Origin: FEB-22 sp003105195
Lineage (GTDB): Bacteria; Pseudomonadota; Alphaproteobacteria; Rhizobiales; Xanthobacteraceae
Assembly (NCBI GenBank): GCA_027493405.1
Contig: JAOSKV010000004.1
Location: 12,491-76,490 of the forward strand
Length of the DNA: 64,000 nt
Reading direction: 5' to 3'
The notes beneath the pieces are model-generated. The model made no database searches, was not told where the DNA came from, and saw only the letters and a program-made list of their open reading frames with translations. Positions within the stretch are counted from its first letter, which is position 1. Every line of letters begins with the position of its first letter. This document shows positions 46,481 to 54,629 of the stretch, in pieces. Position numbers and translations under genes: made by a program.

Positions 46481-48934
46481 GTGGCCGATCCCGTGCGTCA
46501 TTCTCCCTCGCCGGCCGCGCCGGGACCCGCCCCGGGCGGAATCGCGGCGCGCGCCCGCGCGGCGGTGGCAGCGCCCTATCTGGAGGGGCTCAATCCGGAG
46601 CAGCGGCTCGCGGTCGAGACCCTCGACGGCCCGCTCCTGGTGCTCGCCGGCGCCGGCACCGGCAAGACCCGCGTGCTCACGACCCGCATCGCCCATATCC
46701 TGAGCCTCGGCCGCGCGCGCGCCTCCGAGATCCTCGGCGTCACCTTCACCAACAAGGCGGCGCGCGAGATGAAGGAGCGCGTCGGCCACATGGTGGGCGA
46801 GGTGGTCGAGGGCATGCCCTGGCTCGGCACCTTCCACGCCATCGGCGCGAAGATCCTGCGCCGCCACGCCGAGCTGGTGGGCTTGAAGCCCGACTTCACG
46901 ATCCTCGACACCGACGACCAGATCCGCCTGATGCGGCAGCTGATCGAGGCCGCGGACATCGACGAGAAGCGCTGGCCGGCGCGCATCCTCGCCGGCCTCG
47001 TCGACGGCTGGAAGAACCGCGGGCTCACCCCCGACAAGGTGCCTCCCGGCGAGGCCGCGAGCTTCGCCTCGGGGCGCGGGCTCGCGCTCTACGCGGCCTA
47101 TCAGGAGCGCCTGAAGATCCTCAACGCCGCCGATTTCGGCGACCTGCTGCTCGAGAACATCCGCCTGTTCCGCACGCATGCCGAGGTGCTGCGGATCTAC
47201 CAGCAGCGCTTCAAGTACGTCCTGGTCGACGAGTACCAGGACACGAACGTCGCCCAGTATCTCTGGCTGCGCCTGATCGCCCAGGGCGGTCCCGACACGG
47301 GCCGCAACATCTGCTGCGTCGGCGACGACGACCAGTCGATCTACGGCTGGCGCGGCGCCGAGGTCGACAACATCCTGCGCTTCGAGCACGACTTTCCGGG
47401 CGCGCACATCGTCCGCCTGGAGCGCAACTACCGCTCCACCGGCCACATCCTCGCCGCCGCCTCGCATCTCATCGCCCACAACGAGGGCCGGCTCGGCAAG
47501 ACCCTGCGCACCGAGGACGAGCCCGGCGAGAAGGTGACGGTGACCTGCGCCTGGGACTCCGAGGAGGAGGCGCGCAGCATCGGCGAGGAGATCGAGGACC
47601 TGCAGAGGCAGGGAGCGAAGCTCGACGACGTCGCGATCCTGGTGCGCGCCTCCTTCCAGATGCGCGAGTTCGAGGACCGCTTCGTCACCCTCGGCCTGCC
47701 CTATCGCGTGATCGGCGGCCCGCGCTTCTACGAGCGCGCCGAGATCCGCGACGCGCTCGCCTATCTGCGCCTCGTCAACCAGCCGGCCGACGACCTCGCC
47801 TTCGAGCGCGTCGTCAACACGCCGAAGCGCGGGCTCGGCGACGCAACGCTCAAGCTCCTGCACGACCATGCGCGCGCGCAGCGCGTACCGCTGATGGAGG
47901 CGGCGCGTGCCGTCGCCGAGACCGACGCGCTCAAGCCGAAGCCGCGCGGCGCGCTGCGCGACGTGATCGCCATGTTCGACCGCTGGCGCGGCCAGCGCGA
48001 CCACATCCCCCACGCCGACCTCGCCGAGGTCGTGCTCGACGAGTCCGGCTACACCGGGATGTGGCAGAAGGACCGCTCGGCCGACGCCGCCGGCCGGCTC
48101 GAGAACCTCAAGGAGCTGGTGCGCTCCATGCAGGAGTTCGAGAACCTGCAGGGTTTCCTCGAGCACGTGTCGCTGGTGATGGACACCGAGGGCCGCGCCG
48201 AGGCGGACGCGGTCAGCATCATGACCCTGCATTCCTCCAAGGGCCTCGAGTTCGACACCGTGTTCCTGCCCGGCTGGGAGGAGGGCCTGTTCCCGCACCA
48301 GCGCGCCCTCGACGAGCAGGGCCGCGCCGGGCTCGAGGAGGAGCGCCGCCTCGCCCATGTCGGCCTCACGCGCGCGCGCCGCCGCGCTTTCGTCTATTTC
48401 GCGACCAATCGGCGCGTGCACGGGCTGTGGCAGTCGAACGTGCCCTCCCGCTTCCTCGACGAATTGCCCGCCGACCATGTCGAGGTGACCGAGGCCAAAG
48501 GCAGCTTCGGCTTCTCGGGCTATGCGGCCTCGCGCTTCGACGCCATGGACAGCTACGAGTCCAACTACACGACGCCGGGCTGGCAGCGCGCGCAGGCGCG
48601 GCGCAGCCGCGCCGAGACCGACTCGCGCCGCGCGCGCGGCTTCGATCGGGCGGCGAGCGGGTACGAGACCGACGACGACGCCGCGCCGGCCGAAGGTTTG
48701 GCGCCGGCCGCGCGCCTGCCCGCGCCGCGCACGCCGCGCCGCGGCCCGGTCACCATCGAGGGCGAGCTGGTCGCGAAGTCGACCGGGCCCTCCTCCTTCG
48801 CGGTCGGCGACCGCGTCTTTCACCAGAAGTTCGGCAACGGCAACGTCGTGCAGGTGGACGGCAACAAGCTCACCATCCAGTTCGACCGCGCCGGCGAGAA
48901 GCGCGTCGTCGACAGCTTCGTGGAACGGGTGTGA
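46481..48934 (+). CDS. UvrD/PcrA/Rep family ATP-dependent DNA helicase
   Basis: 817 residues with the GTG at 46481 as start. Superfamily I motifs in order: GLNPEQRLAVET, Walker A LAGAGTGKTRVL, VTFTNKAAREM, DEYQDTN, VGDDDQSIYGWRGA, RLERNYRSTGHI, SIMTLHSSKGLEFDTVFLPG, EERRLAHVGLTRARRR. The C-terminal PcrA-type Tudor module is present (VGDRVFHQKFGNGNVVQVDG). It unwinds DNA in repair and replication. The upstream frame to 46307 is Arg/Pro-rich and overlaps the thioesterase gene, so it is not used. Confidence 0.94.
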   Translation: MADPVRHSPSPAAPGPAPGGIAARARAAVAAPYLEGLNPEQRLAVETLDGPLLVLAGAGTGKTRVLTTRIAHILSLGRARASEILGVTFTNKAAREMKERVGHMVGEVVEGMPWLGTFHAIGAKILRRHAELVGLKPDFTILDTDDQIRLMRQLIEAADIDEKRWPARILAGLVDGWKNRGLTPDKVPPGEAASFASGRGLALYAAYQERLKILNAADFGDLLLENIRLFRTHAEVLRIYQQRFKYVLVDEYQDTNVAQYLWLRLIAQGGPDTGRNICCVGDDDQSIYGWRGAEVDNILRFEHDFPGAHIVRLERNYRSTGHILAAASHLIAHNEGRLGKTLRTEDEPGEKVTVTCAWDSEEEARSIGEEIEDLQRQGAKLDDVAILVRASFQMREFEDRFVTLGLPYRVIGGPRFYERAEIRDALAYLRLVNQPADDLAFERVVNTPKRGLGDATLKLLHDHARAQRVPLMEAARAVAETDALKPKPRGALRDVIAMFDRWRGQRDHIPHADLAEVVLDESGYTGMWQKDRSADAAGRLENLKELVRSMQEFENLQGFLEHVSLVMDTEGRAEADAVSIMTLHSSKGLEFDTVFLPGWEEGLFPHQRALDEQGRAGLEEERRLAHVGLTRARRRAFVYFATNRRVHGLWQSNVPSRFLDELPADHVEVTEAKGSFGFSGYAASRFDAMDSYESNYTTPGWQRAQARRSRAETDSRRARGFDRAASGYETDDDAAPAEGLAPAARLPAPRTPRRGPVTIEGELVAKSTGPSSFAVGDRVFHQKFGNGNVVQVDGNKLTIQFDRAGEKRVVDSFVERV

Positions 48935-48975
48935 GCGCTTCGGCCGACAACGGCCGAGCGCCGCCCGCAACGCCC

Positions 48976-49737
48976 CTACTGCTTCGCCATCTTGGTCTTC
49001 TTCGCGGGCGCGGCCTTGGCGGCCTTGCCCTTGCCGGTCTTGCCCTTGGCGGCCACGGCCGGCTTCTTCTTGCCCTTCTTCTTCGCGAGCTTCTTGAGCT
49101 TGGCCTTGCGCTTCTGCTCCTCCAGCATCGCCTGGTAGCGCTGGCAGGCCTCGGGCTCGCTGCGCCTGAGCTCGCGCCGCTCGAGGCTGGTCGGCTCGCG
49201 GAAGAACTCGTGGCGCCCGACCTTCGCGACCGGCACGAACTCCTTCTGGAAGCGGCAGATGTTCCTGAGCGGCGTGTATTCCGCGTTCATGTAGTAGCGG
49301 ATCATCGGCGGCGGGCCGTGGTTCTCGCCCACGAGCGCGTCTTGCGCGATCTCCGCCGAGAAGGTCCACATGATGTTGCGCCGGGGCGTGCGCCGCGCGC
49401 GCGGCAGGCACGCGAAGGAGAACTGGCACACGCCCATGCGTTCGTAGAACACCACGCCGCAGATGGTCGAGCCGCCCCAGATCTGCCGGTTGGCGTTGGC
49501 GCGCTCGACGATCACGCGCGCGATGTGGCGCAGGCCCTCCTCGGACTCGCCGGTCGAGCCGCCCTCGAAATAGAGCGCGAGGGTGAGGCAGTAGTGCTCG
49601 GTCTCCTGGACGATGTCGCGGACCGGCGCCCGCTCCGCCAGCTGCGCGGTCTCCGGGTCGGAGACCGGGACCGCAAAGGCAGGGCTTCCCAGAACGCCGC
49701 AGGCCGCGGCGAGCACGCTCACGATACCGAGGCGCAT
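48976..49737 (-). CDS. cell wall hydrolase (SleB-like)
   Basis: 253 residues with signal peptide MRLGIVSVLAAACGVLGSPA. The SleB/Hydrolase_2 domain shows the catalytic region LALYFEGGSTGESEEGLRHI and ICGVVFYERMGVCQFSFAC. The last ~45 residues are an Ala/Lys tail (repeats of KK, GKGK) that may bind wall or nucleic acid polymers. It probably cleaves peptidoglycan (lytic transglycosylase or amidase). Start 49737 follows the signal-peptide pattern. Confidence 0.88.
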   Translation of the reverse strand: MRLGIVSVLAAACGVLGSPAFAVPVSDPETAQLAERAPVRDIVQETEHYCLTLALYFEGGSTGESEEGLRHIARVIVERANANRQIWGGSTICGVVFYERMGVCQFSFACLPRARRTPRRNIMWTFSAEIAQDALVGENHGPPPMIRYYMNAEYTPLRNICRFQKEFVPVAKVGRHEFFREPTSLERRELRRSEPEACQRYQAMLEEQKRKAKLKKLAKKKGKKKPAVAAKGKTGKGKAAKAAPAKKTKMAKQ

Positions 49738-49963
49738 CGACAGGTCCCCCTGTTGGTTCGCCTGGCGCAATTAGGACAAGGCCGCGCCCGCCTATCAAGC
49801 ACCTTCGCCCGAGTTCCCGTTGCGATCGTGAATTTTCTGCCCCCTGTTGCCAGAAAGCTCCGATTCACTACCATGTTGCGGCAAGAGCCCCGGCCTCGGG
49901 GCAGGCGCGAGCCCTCCGGTTCCGCGCGGCGGTGGCTTTTTGCCCCGGGAACTCACCCACGCC

Positions 49964-50467
49964 GTGACCCCGCCCGCAGAATCCACCGTTCGGGATTCGG
50001 TCGTCGTCTATGTCGACGCCGACGCCTGCCCCGTGAAGGAGGAGGTCTACCGCGTCGCCGAGCGTCACGGCGTGAGGGTCGTGGTCGTGAGCAACCGCCC
50101 GATCGCGGTGCCGCGCGCGCCCATGATCGAGCGCGTGGTGGTGGGAGCGGGCCCGGACGCGGCCGACGACTGGATCGTCGAGCGCGCCTCGCCCGCGGCC
50201 GTGGTGGTGACCGCGGACGTGCCGCTCGCGAGCCGCGTGCTCGCGGCCGGCGCCGCCGCGATCGCGCCCAACGGCAAGCCGTTCACCGCGGATTCGATCG
50301 GCATGGCGCTCGCGACCCGCAACCTGATGGACTCGCTGCGCAGCGCCGGCGCGGTCACGGGCGGGCCGAGGCCGTTCGCGCCGCGCGACCGCTCGAGCTT
50401 CCTCTCGGCGCTCGACCTCGCGATCGTGCGGCTGAAGCGAAAGGGATCCGCGCCCGGCGGCCGGTAG
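49964..50467 (+). CDS. YaiI/YqxD family (DUF188) protein
   Basis: 167 residues from a GTG. VVVYVDADACPVKEEVYRVA (PIN-like acidic start), VVVGAGPDAADDWIVERA, VVTADVPLASRVLAAGA and DSIGMALATRNLMDSLRSAG are the family's blocks. The fold is nuclease-like (PIN/NYN), but its activity is unproven. The start is uncertain; the frame runs back to 49847. Confidence 0.85.
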   Translation: MTPPAESTVRDSVVVYVDADACPVKEEVYRVAERHGVRVVVVSNRPIAVPRAPMIERVVVGAGPDAADDWIVERASPAAVVVTADVPLASRVLAAGAAAIAPNGKPFTADSIGMALATRNLMDSLRSAGAVTGGPRPFAPRDRSSFLSALDLAIVRLKRKGSAPGGR

Positions 50468-50562
50468 GCCGCGATAACAAGGGCGTGATCGCCACACCCG
50501 TGCACCAAACCTGCGCGTGGATCGCGTGTTGACGTCCACGGTCCCATGCGGGGGTGTCGCCG

Positions 50563-51165
50563 ATGCGCCGGTCTTGTGCTGCGTTCCTCCTCGCCGCGCT
50601 TCTCGCCGCGGCGGCCTCGCCGGCGGCGGCGCGCATCCTCGTCGCCATCGACAAGTCCGCGCAGCAGATGACGGTCGCGCGCGACGGCGCCCTGCTCTAT
50701 CGCTGGCCGGTGTCCACCGGGCGCCCGGGCCGCGAGACGCCCAATGGCCGCTTCCGCGCCTTCCGGCTGGAGCGCGACCACTATTCCAAGGAATGGGACG
50801 ACGCGCCGATGCCGCATTCCATCTTCTTCACCGAGCAGGGCCACGCGATCCACGGCTCCTACGAGGTCGGCAAGATCGGCATGCCAGCCTCCGCCGGCTG
50901 CGTGCGCCTGCATCCGGAGCACGCCGCGCGGCTCTTCGCCCTGGTCGAGGAGTCCGGCGTGCTCGATACCGCCGTGGTCGTGACCGGCCGGACACCCTCC
51001 GTGGCGGCGGTGCGTCGCCACGCCCCGCGCGCCGGTGCGGCGCGCGAGGCTCCGGCCCGGCCGCCGGACGAGTCGCTGATCCTGAGGCATCCCGTCGACG
51101 AGGAGGATATCTGGTTCCTGCGCCCACCCCCTCCGGCACGCGTGCCGCCGTTCCCTTGGAATTGA
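50563..51165 (+). CDS. L,D-transpeptidase
   Basis: 200 residues with signal peptide MRRSCAAFLLAALLAAAASP. The YkuD domain follows (ILVAIDKSAQQMTVARDGAL) with the catalytic HGSYEVGKIGMPASAGCVRL (His, Ser, Cys, Arg). It makes 3-3 crosslinks in peptidoglycan or anchors proteins to it. The C-terminus is Pro-rich. Start is the ATG at 50563 after GGGGG; GTG 50554 is possible. Confidence 0.9.
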   Translation: MRRSCAAFLLAALLAAAASPAAARILVAIDKSAQQMTVARDGALLYRWPVSTGRPGRETPNGRFRAFRLERDHYSKEWDDAPMPHSIFFTEQGHAIHGSYEVGKIGMPASAGCVRLHPEHAARLFALVEESGVLDTAVVVTGRTPSVAAVRRHAPRAGAAREAPARPPDESLILRHPVDEEDIWFLRPPPPARVPPFPWN

Positions 51166-51214
51166 CACTGCGAACGACGTCCCGGCTCCGAGGCGCCGAG
51201 GAGATCATCGATTT

Positions 51215-51242
51215 GAATAAAAAATAACCCGCAAACGGCGGG
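51215..51242 (-). terminator. minus-strand intrinsic terminator upstream of cspA
   Basis: CCCGC (51228-51232) pairs with GCGGG (51238-51242). On the minus strand it is followed by TTATTTTTTATTC, a good T tract. No minus-strand gene ends here, so it would stop antisense transcripts running leftwards across cspA. It could instead just be an AT-rich promoter element of cspA. Confidence 0.35.
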
Positions 51243-51355
51243 CAGCGCAGCAATGCTGCGTCATGCATCGCGGTATCGGTGCACGAGCCGCTTGCACGGA
51301 CCCGCGATACGGTGCAGTTTTCCCGCGTTCCGCCGTCCACCCCCTGGAGATCAGA

Positions 51356-51559
51356 ATGCCGACTGGAACTGTGAAGTGGTTCAATCCGACGAAAGGCTAC
51401 GGCTTTATCCAGCCGCAAGGCGGCGGAAAGGACGTGTTCGTGCACATCTCGGCCGTCGAGCGTGCCGGCCTGAGCACGCTGAACGAAGGCCAGCAGATCG
51501 AGTACGAGATCGTCACCAATCGCGGCAAGTCGTCGGCCGAGAACCTGAAGGTCCGTTGA
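51356..51559 (+). CDS. cspA: cold-shock protein
   Basis: 67 residues, one cold-shock domain: GTVKWFNPTKGYGFIQP (RNP1 KGYGFI) and DVFVHISAVE (RNP2). It binds single-stranded RNA/DNA. GGAGA precedes the ATG at 51356. A terminator follows at 51591. Confidence 0.95.
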   Translation: MPTGTVKWFNPTKGYGFIQPQGGGKDVFVHISAVERAGLSTLNEGQQIEYEIVTNRGKSSAENLKVR

Positions 51560-51590
51560 CCTCGGCGCCGCGACATCGCGCATGGCATCG

Positions 51591-51630
51591 CCGGGCGCTC
51601 ACTCCGAACGGGGGAGCGCCCGGCGCTTTT
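51591..51630 (+). terminator. intrinsic terminator of cspA
   Basis: Perfect 10-base arms CCGGGCGCTC (51591-51600) and GAGCGCCCGG (51614-51623), followed by CGCTTTTCG. It lies 32 bases after the cspA stop. Confidence 0.7.
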
Positions 51631-51651
51631 CGGGTGCCGCGCGCGAGCGCG

Positions 51652-52062
51652 TCAGGCGACCACGGGAGCCCGCTTCTGCGCTTCGACCTCAGCGTCGCTG
51701 CGCGGTGCCGGCGGCAGCTGCAGCACGCTGGCCCGCTGGCCTTCCTTCAGCCGGGTCAGCAGCACCACCTCGCCGTTCGGGAACTCGAGCGCGTCGTGAT
51801 GCACGTTCGGCAAGTGCGTATCGATCTGCCGGAACCGCGCCACCTTCGCGGCGATCTTCTGACTGGCGTAGCCGAGATAGTTCTCGTACTCGACCTCGCT
51901 CTCGAAGGCGATCTCGGTGCCCGGAAGCAGGCACACCGCCGTATTGGCGTCCTCGACCGAGGCGAAGCCGCGGCTGATGGTCTGGCTGAATCCGGTCGAC
52001 ACCAGTCTGTCGCCGACCGCGGCCGGCCGGGACGCCACGAATTGCAGGCTGTAATCGCACAT
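51652..52062 (-). CDS. conserved hypothetical protein (MCDYSL type)
   Basis: 136 residues starting MCDYSLQFVASRPAAVGDRL, with AVCLLPGTEIAFESEVEYEN and HHDALEFPNGEVVLLTRLKE. I recall close relatives only as hypothetical proteins in Bradyrhizobium-type genomes. No signal or membrane segment. Start supported by AGGAGAACTCCC. Convergent with cspA. Confidence 0.65.
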   Translation of the reverse strand: MCDYSLQFVASRPAAVGDRLVSTGFSQTISRGFASVEDANTAVCLLPGTEIAFESEVEYENYLGYASQKIAAKVARFRQIDTHLPNVHHDALEFPNGEVVLLTRLKEGQRASVLQLPPAPRSDAEVEAQKRAPVVA

Positions 52063-52387
52063 GGGAGTTCTCCTGTTCGGGCCAATCCTCCTGGCATGTG
52101 CTGTTAACAAGGGCCGGCCACGCCGGTTCCCGTGCCGCGGACACCCGCAACACCGCACCGTGATCCGCGCCGTATCGCAGGGAGGAAGCCCGAGGCGCCG
52201 CGTCGCAGCCTCGCGGGAGGGATGGCCCGCGCGATGCGGGCCCCGCCGCCGAGCGGAGGTCCCGGCCGGCTGTCCCTCGCGGCGGCGCCGGAGCGCGCCG
52301 CCCGCGCAAGCCGGAAGCCCGACTTGCGGTCGTGTGCACGCGATCGTGGCCGGCTCGCCGCTCCGTGCCGGCCGCGGGACGGGCGCC
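52063..52387. other. 325-base gap between ParA-like and MCDYSL genes
   Basis: Very GC-rich with several short self-complementary stretches. I see no gene, RNA or clear terminator in it; a plus-strand frame (52132-52443) is Arg/Pro-rich and looks like a shadow. Confidence 0.4.
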
Positions 52388-53062
52388 TCAGGCGGCGTGC
52401 TTGTGCATCACGGTGCCGACGCTGGCGCCGTGGATGGCCTTGACCGACTTCTCGATTGCGGTCCACAGCCGGGCCATCTCGCCGGCGGCCGCCGACTGCG
52501 AATCGTACTCCTTCACGCCCTCCCCCGCGCCGAGCGCGATCGAGAAGTTCGTACGCTGCGTGATCTGGCCGCCCCACACCGGAACGCGCAGCTTGGCGAG
52601 GCCTTCCCGCGCCTGGGTCACGATCGGCGATTCCGAATCGTCGCGCTTCGTCGGCGCCGCATTGATGACCACCGCATAGGGCTTGCGCACCGAGCGGCAG
52701 AGGTCGATGGTCTCCTTCACGGCCGAGAGGTCGAACACCGTCGGCCGCGCCGGGATCACCACCAGGGTCGCGCAGCGGATCGCCTCGGTGACCACGGCCG
52801 ATATGGTCGGCGGGGTATCGACGAAGGCCCATTCGTAGTCGTTGCGTGCCGCCTTGAGGATGTTCTCCACCCCGCGCAGGCCGCTCTTGAGCACCGGCTC
52901 GCCGGTGCCGCGCAGCCCGTGCCAGAGGGTCAGCGAGCCCTGCGGGTCGGAATCGACCAGGAGGCAGGGACGGGACGGCTTGTGGACATGCGCGGCCAGG
53001 TGGGCGGTCAGCGTGCTCTTGCCGGACCCTCCCTTGCGCGAGGCAACGACGATCACATTCAT
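52388..53062 (-). CDS. ParA/MinD family ATPase (orphan)
   Basis: 224 residues. Deviant Walker A VIVVASRKGGSGKSTLTAHL has the signature Lys at the front (KGGSGKST); LLVDSDPQGSLTLWHG is the A' motif and WAFVDTPPTISAVVTEAIRC the Walker B region. No parB or centromere-like repeats are adjacent, so it may position a cargo other than the chromosome. GGGGAGTGCGATTC precedes the start. A CtrA-box-like site lies about 60 bases upstream. Confidence 0.86.
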   Translation of the reverse strand: MNVIVVASRKGGSGKSTLTAHLAAHVHKPSRPCLLVDSDPQGSLTLWHGLRGTGEPVLKSGLRGVENILKAARNDYEWAFVDTPPTISAVVTEAIRCATLVVIPARPTVFDLSAVKETIDLCRSVRKPYAVVINAAPTKRDDSESPIVTQAREGLAKLRVPVWGGQITQRTNFSIALGAGEGVKEYDSQSAAAGEMARLWTAIEKSVKAIHGASVGTVMHKHAA

Positions 53063-53118
53063 GAATCGCACTCCCCATGCGAGTTGAGACAGGACAACCA
53101 AAGGTGCTCGGCCTATGG

Positions 53119-53134
53119 TTAATGCGGAGTTAAC
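53119..53134. promoter_or_regulatory. CtrA-box-like site (TTAA-N7-TTAAC)
   Basis: TTAA (53119-53122), seven bases, then TTAAC (53130-53134), an exact match to the alphaproteobacterial CtrA consensus. It lies in the 136-base gap between the divergent ParA-like and PrmA genes and could serve either. Confidence 0.5.
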
Positions 53135-53198
53135 ATTCGACAAAAAGAAGTAAGCCGCTACCCACGCGCGATCCTCCTCGACCGCACCACCTCCCTCC

Positions 53199-54164
53199 AT
53201 GAGCCGCCCCGCCGAAAAGACCATCCTGGCCCGTCTCGCCTGCGACGAGCGCACCGCGACCGCGATCGCGGACGCCATTGCGGAGGGTTTCCCGGCCGGC
53301 GAGGTGGCGGTCGCTGCCTTCGAGACGGCCGGCGGCGGCTGGAGCATGGAAGCCTATTTCTCGGACCCGCCGGACGAGCCGGTGCTGCGCGCCCTGGTCG
53401 CCGGCATCGCCGGGGCGCGGGCGGGCGCCGCGCTCGTCTTCGCGGAGGTCGCCGCCGAGGACTGGGTCGCCAGGAGCCTCGCCGGCCTCGCGCCGGTCGT
53501 GGCGGGCCGCTTCGTGGTGCACGGCGCCCACGACCGTGCCCGCATCCGGCCGAACCAGCAGGGCATCGAGATCGAGGCGGCCCTCGCCTTCGGCACCGGC
53601 CATCACGGCACCACGCGCGGCTGTCTCCTGGCCCTCGACCGGCTCGCCAAGCGGAGGGGCTTCCGCCGCGTCCTGGACGTCGGCACCGGCACGGGCGTGC
53701 TCGCGATCGGCGCCTATCGCGCGTTCCGCCGGCCCGTCCTGGCGAGCGACATCGACGGCCGCGCGGTCGAGATCGCGCGCGCCAATGCGCGCCTCAATCG
53801 TGCGGCCGTGGCGGTCGTCCATGCCGGCGGCCTCGGCGTCCGACGCATCCGGGCGGGCGCGCCCTTCGACCTCGTCTTCGCCAATATCCTCCTGGGGCCG
53901 CTCACCCGCCTGGCACGGCCCCTGCGCGGCCTGCTCGCGCCCGGGGCGCGCGTCGTGCTGTCCGGGCTCCTGACCGCCCACGCGGCCGCCGCGCTCGCCG
54001 CCTACCGGTCCCAGGGGCTCGCGCTGGAGGACCGGATCACGCTCGAGGGCTGGACCACCCTGATCCTCCGACGCGGCCCCCCCCTGAACGGCCTCGCCCC
54101 GGGCGCGGCGGCACCCGGGGCGAGGGAATCCGGATCTGCAGGACCCGTCAGTCGGGCTGCCTGA
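53199..54164 (+). CDS. prmA: ribosomal protein L11 methyltransferase (PrmA-like)
   Basis: 321 residues. An N-terminal substrate-recognition domain is followed by the Rossmann methyltransferase: LAFGTGHHGTTRGCLLALDR, VLDVGTGTGVLAIGAYRAF (AdoMet loop), ASDIDGRAVEIARANARLN and FDLVFANILLGPL (the NILxxPL motif). The last 30 residues after TTLILRRG are unlike the family. A run of eight C at 54077-54084, if one base too long, hides a stop that would end the protein at RRGPP. Confidence 0.9.
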   Translation: MSRPAEKTILARLACDERTATAIADAIAEGFPAGEVAVAAFETAGGGWSMEAYFSDPPDEPVLRALVAGIAGARAGAALVFAEVAAEDWVARSLAGLAPVVAGRFVVHGAHDRARIRPNQQGIEIEAALAFGTGHHGTTRGCLLALDRLAKRRGFRRVLDVGTGTGVLAIGAYRAFRRPVLASDIDGRAVEIARANARLNRAAVAVVHAGGLGVRRIRAGAPFDLVFANILLGPLTRLARPLRGLLAPGARVVLSGLLTAHAAAALAAYRSQGLALEDRITLEGWTTLILRRGPPLNGLAPGAAAPGARESGSAGPVSRAA

Positions 54165-54327
54165 GCTCGATCTGCGGGATCAGGTGCCGGTAGCGCTCCA
54201 TCTCGCGCTCCACCTGGCGCATGCGCGCCTCGATGATCGCGTCGAGCGCGCGCGCGAAGAACCCGCGCTTGGCGGGAGTCGCCTCGGCCGTGGCGGCGGT
54301 CGGCATACTCAGGGTTGCGGATGTCAT
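54148..54327 (-). CDS. small hypothetical protein
   Basis: 59 residues: MTSATLSMPTAATAEATPAK, then RGFFARALDAIIEARMRQVE and a helical end with PQIELRQPD. A basic amphipathic helix near the middle recalls DUF1127-type small proteins, but it is not clearly one. GAGGAG precedes the start at 54327. It overlaps the doubtful tail of prmA by 17 bases. Confidence 0.55.
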   Translation of the reverse strand: MTSATLSMPTAATAEATPAKRGFFARALDAIIEARMRQVEREMERYRHLIPQIELRQPD

Positions 54328-54629
54328 CGCAGGTGCTCCTCTTGTCGGAATCCGGGGACACTCCCGCGTCTTCCTCCCGATTGTTGCAATGCATATAATA
54401 CCATTCGCATGTGCGAAGAAGTCCGCGGCCGGCATGGAAGACCCGCGGAACCCGCATGAACCTTTGAGGAATCAGCAACGAACCGGTCACGATTCGGTCA
54501 CCGCGCCGAGATTCGCGGCAGCCTGGAATGTTGCGTTGCACACAAAATCCGCCGGGAACCCGCCGACATGGCAGCCGTGCGAGGGCCGGACATTGTCGGC
54601 CCTGTGCGGCACCCATAGAGTGCCGGCGC
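54328..54629. other. 302-base gap between divergent small-protein and pepP-type genes
   Basis: It contains a short AT-rich patch (54385-54415) with TATTAT on the minus strand that could be a -10 box for the small gene. Nothing else is seen. Confidence 0.35.
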
